16,636 bases of DNA from positions 1-16,636 of the forward strand of contig CAILON010000154.1 of NCBI GenBank assembly GCA_903835865.1, read 5' to 3'. This document shows, one piece after another, positions 12,633-16,636 of this stretch (the stretch's first letter is position 1; each line of letters opens with the position of its first letter). A program made the position numbers and the translations under genes. The DNA comes from an uncultured beta proteobacterium (GTDB lineage Bacteria > Pseudomonadota > Gammaproteobacteria > Burkholderiales > Burkholderiaceae). The notes beneath the pieces are model-generated. The model was not told where the DNA came from. It saw only the letters and a list, made by a program, of their open reading frames with translations, and did no database searches.

Positions 12633-14072
12633 TTAAAAAGGTTCGTAACCGCCGGATGAGTAGGCAATAGAACCCACTGCTAAATTATCAAACTTGGTAT
12701 AGGGTCCTTGCCAGCTCAAACGTATAGTTCCAATCGGGCCATTACGTTGCTTGCCGATAATAATCTCTGCAACCCCTTTATCGGTTGTGGTGTCAGGGTG
12801 ATACACCTCATCACGATAAATAAACATAATCACATCAGCATCTTGCTCGATCGCGCCCGATTCACGTAAATCAGACATGATGGGGCGTTTGTTGGGACGT
12901 TGCTCTAAACCACGATTGAGCTGTGATAGCGCCACGACTGGGCACTGCAATTCTTTTGCAAGGGATTTGAGTGAGCGTGAAATTTCAGAGATCTCAGTAG
13001 CACGGTTTTCTGATCCAGAACCACTCATCAACTGCAAGTAATCAATTACCACTAGGCCTAAGGTACCGCCAAAGTTTCTAGCAATACGACGCGCCCTAGC
13101 ACGCAACTCCAAACTAGATAAGGCACCAGATTCATCAATCAAAATTTGGGTATTGCTTAAACGGGCAATCGCATCAGTAACGCGCGGCCATTCATCGTCC
13201 TGTAACTTGCCAGTACGCATACGACTTTGATCAACACGACCAACAGAGCCTAATAGACGTGACGCTAATTGCTCGCCAGACATTTCCATTGAAAAAATGA
13301 CAACTGGTAAGCCTTCTGCTAAAGCCACGTTTTCGGCAATGTTCAATGCCATCGCCGTTTTGCCCATCGAAGGTCTTCCTGCAATGATGACTAAATCACC
13401 CTTTTGCAAACCACTGGTTTGTTTATCTAAGTCAATAAAGCCTGTAGCAATCCCGGTGATATCGCTACCACCTTGGCGGTTATAGAGCTCATCAATTCTG
13501 GCTACAACTGAACGTAAGAGTGGTTCAATTTCCAGGTAATCAGCTTTGCGACTACCCTCTTCGCCAATTTGGAGAATACGGGATTCCGCTTCATCCAAAA
13601 GCGTTCTAACGGAGCGCCCTTCAGGAATAAAAGCAGAACTCACAATACTGTCAGAAACTTCAATTAAGCGACGCAAGATACTGCGATCACGCACAATATC
13701 TGCGTAACCTTTGATATTGGCAGCGCTTGGCGTGCTTTGCGCTAAAGAGTTCAAGTAATCAATACCAACAAGGTCACCGCCTTGCTCTGACTTCACTGCC
13801 TCATGCACAGTAATCACGTCAGCGGGTTGGTTGTCACCTACTAAACGCTGAATGACCTTATAGATCAAAGCATGTTCAGGGCGATAGAAATCTTTATCAG
13901 TTAACACGCCGCCTAGGCGATCCCAGGCTGTGTTATCGATCAGTAGACCGCCGAGCAAAGACTGCTCGGCTTCTACAGAATGCGGCGGGACTTTTAAAGC
14001 CTGCACGACTGCATCCCCAGAACCCATCATGCCGGGATTCAGCGTAACGGAACGTGAACGGGATTCAGCCAT
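12633..14072 (-). CDS. dnaB: replicative DNA helicase DnaB
   Basis: The hexameric replicative helicase, 479 residues (E. coli 471). It unwinds DNA at the fork and interacts with DnaG primase. The N-terminal domain carries PPHSVEAEQSLLGGLL (29-44) and runs to about 180. The RecA-like ATPase domain has Walker A AGRPSMGKTAMA (231-242), SMEMSGEQLASR, Walker B LVVIDYLQLM (340-349), ALSQLNRGLEQR and MSDLRESGAIEQDADV (399-414), ending with KQRNGPIGTI. No intein is inserted. The ATG at 14072 gives a short extra N-terminus before the conserved region. Its ribosome-binding site is weak and 24 bases separate it from rplI. It lies last in the rpsF-priB-rpsR-rplI-dnaB order, so it is probably expressed with ribosomal proteins. 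Confidence 0.97.
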   Translation of the reverse strand: MAESRSRSVTLNPGMMGSGDAVVQALKVPPHSVEAEQSLLGGLLIDNTAWDRLGGVLTDKDFYRPEHALIYKVIQRLVGDNQPADVITVHEAVKSEQGGDLVGIDYLNSLAQSTPSAANIKGYADIVRDRSILRRLIEVSDSIVSSAFIPEGRSVRTLLDEAESRILQIGEEGSRKADYLEIEPLLRSVVARIDELYNRQGGSDITGIATGFIDLDKQTSGLQKGDLVIIAGRPSMGKTAMALNIAENVALAEGLPVVIFSMEMSGEQLASRLLGSVGRVDQSRMRTGKLQDDEWPRVTDAIARLSNTQILIDESGALSSLELRARARRIARNFGGTLGLVVIDYLQLMSGSGSENRATEISEISRSLKSLAKELQCPVVALSQLNRGLEQRPNKRPIMSDLRESGAIEQDADVIMFIYRDEVYHPDTTTDKGVAEIIIGKQRNGPIGTIRLSWQGPYTKFDNLAVGSIAYSSGGYEPF

Positions 14073-14096
14073 GAGGCTAGTTTACAGGTCTAAAAC

Positions 14097-14549
14097 TTAA
14101 GCTTGCTCGCCAATGACACGAATGGTGATATCAGCCACTACATCGGTATGAACAGCAACCGCTACAGGGTGATCACCAACCATTTTCAACGGGCCAGTAG
14201 GCAAACGAACTGAAGCTTTCTCAATCGTAAAGCCCTTAGCTTTTAAAGCATCAGCGATATCGTGGTTGGTTACAGAACCAAACAAACGACCGTCAACACC
14301 TGCTTTTTGACCGATTTCGAGAACCAAGTCTTTAAGCTTTGTGCCAACCGCTTGCGCAGCAGCCAATTTCTCAGCAGCTAATTTTTCCAACTCAGCACGG
14401 CGAACTGCAAAGTCAGCAATGGCTGCTTCAGTTGCACGACGCGCTTTGCGTTGTGGGATTAAGAAATTACGAGCGTAACCGTCTTTAACGCGAACTACGT
14501 CGCCTAAGTTGCCCAGGTTTGTTACTTTTTCTAAAAGGATGATTTGCAT
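14097..14549 (-). CDS. rplI: 50S ribosomal protein L9
   Basis: L9 has 150 residues, the usual length, and binds 23S rRNA at the base of the L1 stalk. The N-terminal domain shows the family signature [19 protein letters not shown] followed by [17 protein letters not shown] long charged helix (about 40-75) links to the C-terminal domain with [16 protein letters not shown] and [17 protein letters not shown] precedes the ATG at 14549. It lies 13 bases after rpsR and before dnaB. Confidence 0.98.
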   Translation of the reverse strand: MQIILLEKVTNLGNLGDVVRVKDGYARNFLIPQRKARRATEAAIADFAVRRAELEKLAAEKLAAAQAVGTKLKDLVLEIGQKAGVDGRLFGSVTNHDIADALKAKGFTIEKASVRLPTGPLKMVGDHPVAVAVHTDVVADITIRVIGEQA

Positions 14550-14562
14550 TGAGGGCTCCTAA

Positions 14563-14835
14563 TTATTTCTTATGTTGATCGGAGAATGGCAACAAAGCCA
14601 AGAAACGGGCACGCTTGATAGCAGTGTCTAACTGACGCTGATATTTTGCTTTTGTACCTGTTAAACGAGCAGGAGTGATCTTGGCGTTTTCGCCAATGAA
14701 GTCCTTCAATGTATCTACATCTTTGTAGTCAATCTGTTCTACACCAGCAACAGTGAAACGGCAATAACGTTTACGCTTGAACAATGGGTTCTGAGCAGGT
14801 TTCTTTTTGAAATCGGGTTTCTTTCCAAACGCCAT
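14563..14835 (-). CDS. rpsR: 30S ribosomal protein S18
   Basis: S18 pairs with S6 on the platform of the small subunit. The core [40 protein letters not shown] and [20 protein letters not shown] is diagnostic. The protein has 90 residues, against 75 in E. coli; the difference is a basic N-terminal extension rich in K, F and P ([15 protein letters not shown]). AGAGGAAATC precedes the ATG at 14835. It lies 13 bases after priB, in the standard rpsF-priB-rpsR order. Confidence 0.98.
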   Translation of the reverse strand: MAFGKKPDFKKKPAQNPLFKRKRYCRFTVAGVEQIDYKDVDTLKDFIGENAKITPARLTGTKAKYQRQLDTAIKRARFLALLPFSDQHKK

Positions 14836-14848
14836 GATGATTTCCTCT

Positions 14849-15142
14849 TTAATTTTTCAATTGAATATGGGTAATATGGAAAACAAGTCTTTGATTACGT
14901 AAGGTCTTGGGTGCTAAGAATCCTTCGAACACCGCCTCGGCTCCTAAATCCATTCGCTCTAGATCCTTTTGCATTGGACCGATTGCTATGGCTTCAACAC
15001 TCATCTGAATTTTCCTTGCCGCTCCTACCTCGTTTACTTCGCCGCTATGTTCTAGCTGGCAATGCATCACCGGTATTCCTGCAGGTGTAAATCGAATCGC
15101 GTCTTTAGATACCAAGATTGCAGTGAGGGTGAAATGATTCAA
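14849..15142 (-). CDS. priB: primosomal replication protein PriB
   Basis: PriB is a small dimeric OB-fold single-stranded-DNA-binding protein that helps PriA reload DnaB at stalled forks. This one has 97 residues (E. coli 104). Blocks include [20 protein letters not shown] (6-25), [20 protein letters not shown] and the final [22 protein letters not shown], all typical. The start is TTG at 15142: GGAG lies five bases upstream, the family N-terminus begins there, and no ATG exists between it and the upstream in-frame stop. It sits between rpsF and rpsR, with dnaB in the same operon. Confidence 0.95.
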   Translation of the reverse strand: MNHFTLTAILVSKDAIRFTPAGIPVMHCQLEHSGEVNEVGAARKIQMSVEAIAIGPMQKDLERMDLGAEAVFEGFLAPKTLRNQRLVFHITHIQLKN

Positions 15143-15201
15143 CGCCGCTCCGCCACTCTGATACGTTTTCTAGTCTGTGTATTCCTCTTCAAATTTATAA
15201 C

Positions 15202-15576
15202 TTAGGCTGTCGCTACAGGAGCGTCAGATTGAGCTGATTTGCGCGCTTCTTCACGTTGCACTTCTTTCATCATGATGGAAGGCTCAGTTTCAGCTTTCTT
15301 CGTCTTGATGATGAGGTGACGCAAAACAGCATCGTTAAATTTGAATGCATGCTCGAGCTCTTCCAGAGTTTTCTGGTCGCACTCAATGTTCATACAAACG
15401 TAGTGGGCTTTAGCAAGTTTGTCGATCAGGTAAGCCATCTGACGACGACCCCAATCTTCAATACGATGAATTTTGCCGCCCGCAGCTGCTAATGTAGCTT
15501 TGTAGCGATCGATCATCGCTGGCACTTGCTCGCTTTGGTCCGGATGGACGATAAAGACGATTTCATAATGACGCAT
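15202..15576 (-). CDS. rpsF: 30S ribosomal protein S6
   Basis: S6 has 124 residues (E. coli 131-135). It opens [19 protein letters not shown] and contains [20 protein letters not shown] and [11 protein letters not shown], all family blocks, then a charged tail [23 protein letters not shown] lies eight bases before the ATG at 15576, so this start is secure; an upstream extension to 15666 would add 30 unrelated residues. It is the first gene of the minus-strand block. A leader stem-loop at 15600-15649 may control it. Confidence 0.98.
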   Translation of the reverse strand: MRHYEIVFIVHPDQSEQVPAMIDRYKATLAAAGGKIHRIEDWGRRQMAYLIDKLAKAHYVCMNIECDQKTLEELEHAFKFNDAVLRHLIIKTKKAETEPSIMMKEVQREEARKSAQSDAPVATA

Positions 15577-15599
15577 CAAACACTCCTTAAGGATAAAGT

Positions 15600-15649
15600 C
15601 ACCTGAGCGTCTTACTAACTTCCGATGGTTTTTGAAGTTAGCCTCAGTG
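15600..15649 (-). promoter_or_regulatory. rpsF leader stem-loop, possible S6:S18 autoregulatory site
   Basis: On the minus strand, CTAACTTC pairs perfectly with GAAGTTAG (15634-15641 with 15615-15622) around the loop AAAAACCATCG. An outer helix CTGAG/CTCAG (15643-15647 with 15603-15607) closes it, with an asymmetric internal loop (one base against seven). It lies 24 bases upstream of the rpsF start codon. S6 with S18 is known to bind a hairpin in its own mRNA in many bacteria; ACC and CGG near the top of this stem resemble that site from memory only. A possible -10 TACAAT lies on the minus strand at 15667-15672 with no good -35. Confidence 0.5.
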
Positions 15650-15692
15650 TGACAAGGTAGTAACAAATTGTAAGTAAAACTTAAAACACTTT

Positions 15693-15712
15693 TAAAGCCG
15701 CTTTTCAGCGCT
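15693..15712 (-). terminator. weak terminator-like hairpin after the asparaginase gene
   Basis: Reading the minus strand, AGCGCT and AGCGGCT (15707-15712 and 15696-15702) pair with one bulged G around a GAAA loop, followed by TTTAAAAG. The T-run is short. It could partially end asparaginase transcription before the rpsF promoter region, but read-through is likely. Confidence 0.35.
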
Positions 15713-16636
15713 TACCTAATCACAGGCAAGACCGCTATTCTAGCAAAAAAATCCTGCCAAGTCAGGGGTTTACCCATTATCTTTGCTTGCTTTTCAGCAT
15801 TGAGGGCCAACTGCAGTGCAATTCTGGCTCTCGGAGCGGTCAAACTCCCTGCGGCCAAGCAGCCAAGAGGGTCTTTTTCAGGGATATCAGGATAAGTTAC
15901 GCCTGCGCCCGTCCTAGTAGTTCTCACTATGGCAATGCCTTTGCCAACTGCCAAAGCCAATGGAGCCTGCCATGCGTCATGAAAACCCCCCATTCCACTA
16001 CCCGCAAGCACCAATCCCTTAACAGGACTCTCCGCCCAAAGGGATACTGTTTCAGGTCGGGCACCTGCGTGACTGGTCAAAATCTCTACCCAAGGCCATT
16101 CGCCCTCCTTGGGAATTGGTAAATCTTCCGTCCAAGCTGCTTGGACGGCTTTCACACCCGATAACCAAGATGGGTTAATTAAACCGGCTGAACTGCTTGG
16201 GGAAGCCTGTAGCGGGGCATTGAGTGCAGTAGCGTGGCGTTTTGCCAAGTCCATCGCCATGCAAGTTCTGCCATCGATTACTGCATAGATGCCACCAGGA
16301 CAATTATCTAAAGGGGTTGCAGCCCACTTAATGGCGTCCAATAAATTGGATGGGCCATCGGCCCCTATGGCATTGCTGGGTAACATAGCACCCGTCAGAA
16401 TGACCCTCTTGTCCAATTGATTTGCATGTTGACCGCAAGTTAACTGCAAAAAGATCCCAGTTTCCTCAATGGTATCGGTGCCATGAGTCACCACAATTCC
16501 CAATACCGCGGGGTCCTCAAGAGCGGCACTGACGGCCTCTCCAAGAAGGCTAAGCAAAGACTCAGATAGATTGCGGCTATTAATGTTGGCCAATTGCTGC
16601 GATACCAGTTTGACGCTCTTGGGGATGGCAGATTCA
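15712..16636 (-). CDS. L-asparaginase, N-terminus beyond the right edge
   Basis: Asparaginase hydrolyses asparagine to aspartate and ammonia. About 307 residues are visible of a protein usually about 330-350 long. The open frame continues through 16636, so the N-terminal GGTI motif, the first catalytic threonine and any signal peptide are outside the window. Seen here are VVTHGTDTIEETGIFLQLT, holding the conserved Thr-Asp pair of the second catalytic triad, VILTGAMLPS, ADGPSNLLDA, and LAKRHATAL, which likely supplies the catalytic lysine. GSGMGGFHDAW, TRTGAGVTYPD and LTAPRARIALQLAL complete the C-terminal domain. Whether it is a cytoplasmic type I or periplasmic type II enzyme cannot be decided without the start. 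It lies upstream of rpsF on the same strand, separated by about 135 bases. Confidence 0.92.
   Translation of the reverse strand, partial: ESAIPKSVKLVSQQLANINSRNLSESLLSLLGEAVSAALEDPAVLGIVVTHGTDTIEETGIFLQLTCGQHANQLDKRVILTGAMLPSNAIGADGPSNLLDAIKWAATPLDNCPGGIYAVIDGRTCMAMDLAKRHATALNAPLQASPSSSAGLINPSWLSGVKAVQAAWTEDLPIPKEGEWPWVEILTSHAGARPETVSLWAESPVKGLVLAGSGMGGFHDAWQAPLALAVGKGIAIVRTTRTGAGVTYPDIPEKDPLGCLAAGSLTAPRARIALQLALNAEKQAKIMGKPLTWQDFFARIAVLPVIR

Noticed and set aside
12633..14072. Possible intein in dnaB
   Set aside because: DnaB is a frequent intein host, but this protein has normal length and an uninterrupted ATPase domain.
15577..15666. Extension of rpsF to an earlier start
   Set aside because: The added 30 residues do not resemble S6, while AAGGAG precedes the ATG at 15576 and the family N-terminus begins there.

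Overview
The window looks like chromosome from a small-genome betaproteobacterium of the Burkholderiaceae, most likely Polynucleobacter or a close relative. This is inferred from gene content, gene order and moderate base composition, not from a search. The supporting context is a split arnA, the rpsF-priB-rpsR-rplI-dnaB block, an AlaA-type aminotransferase gene running into hom, and a PIN-PhoH gene next to a bcp-type peroxiredoxin. I see no insertion sequence, prophage, CRISPR array, tRNA or rRNA. Gene packing is tight and most intergenic gaps are below 130 bases.

Left (1-2045, minus strand): the 3'-truncated homoserine dehydrogenase gene hom, preceded by and coupled to an AlaA-like aminotransferase gene through an ATGA overlap. 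Together they point to amino-acid metabolism (aspartate family and alanine).

Centre-left (2125-9245, plus strand): a seven-gene probable operon. It starts with a Mth938-domain protein and continues with arnT, arnB, arnC, the formyltransferase half of arnA, the dehydrogenase half of arnA, and arnD. These six arn genes cover UDP-L-Ara4FN synthesis from UDP-glucuronate, transfer to undecaprenyl phosphate, deformylation, and transfer of L-Ara4N to lipid A. The usual result is a less negative outer membrane that resists cationic peptides. No arnE/arnF flippase genes and no ugd lie in the window. arnC and the arnA formyltransferase gene are in one frame, separated by a single TAA.

Centre (9280-12592, plus strand): a bcp-like peroxiredoxin lacking the usual resolving cysteine; then a promoter, structured transcript and terminator of unknown family (about 9775-9970); then a PIN-PhoH ATPase, an overlapping NlpC/P60 lipoprotein and a small exported protein with two PsiF-like repeats. 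A terminator-like hairpin downstream of phoH lies inside the signal-peptide codons of the lipoprotein gene.

Right (12633-15576, minus strand): rpsF-priB-rpsR-rplI-dnaB, linking ribosomal proteins S6, S18 and L9 with the replication proteins PriB and DnaB. It is preceded by a leader with a strong stem that may be an S6:S18 autoregulatory site. The window ends inside an asparaginase gene (minus strand, start beyond the right edge).

I found no clearly new multi-gene system. The observations most worth following are the unidentified RNA or leader before phoH, the terminator nested in the lipoprotein gene, and the single-stop arnC/arnA junction.
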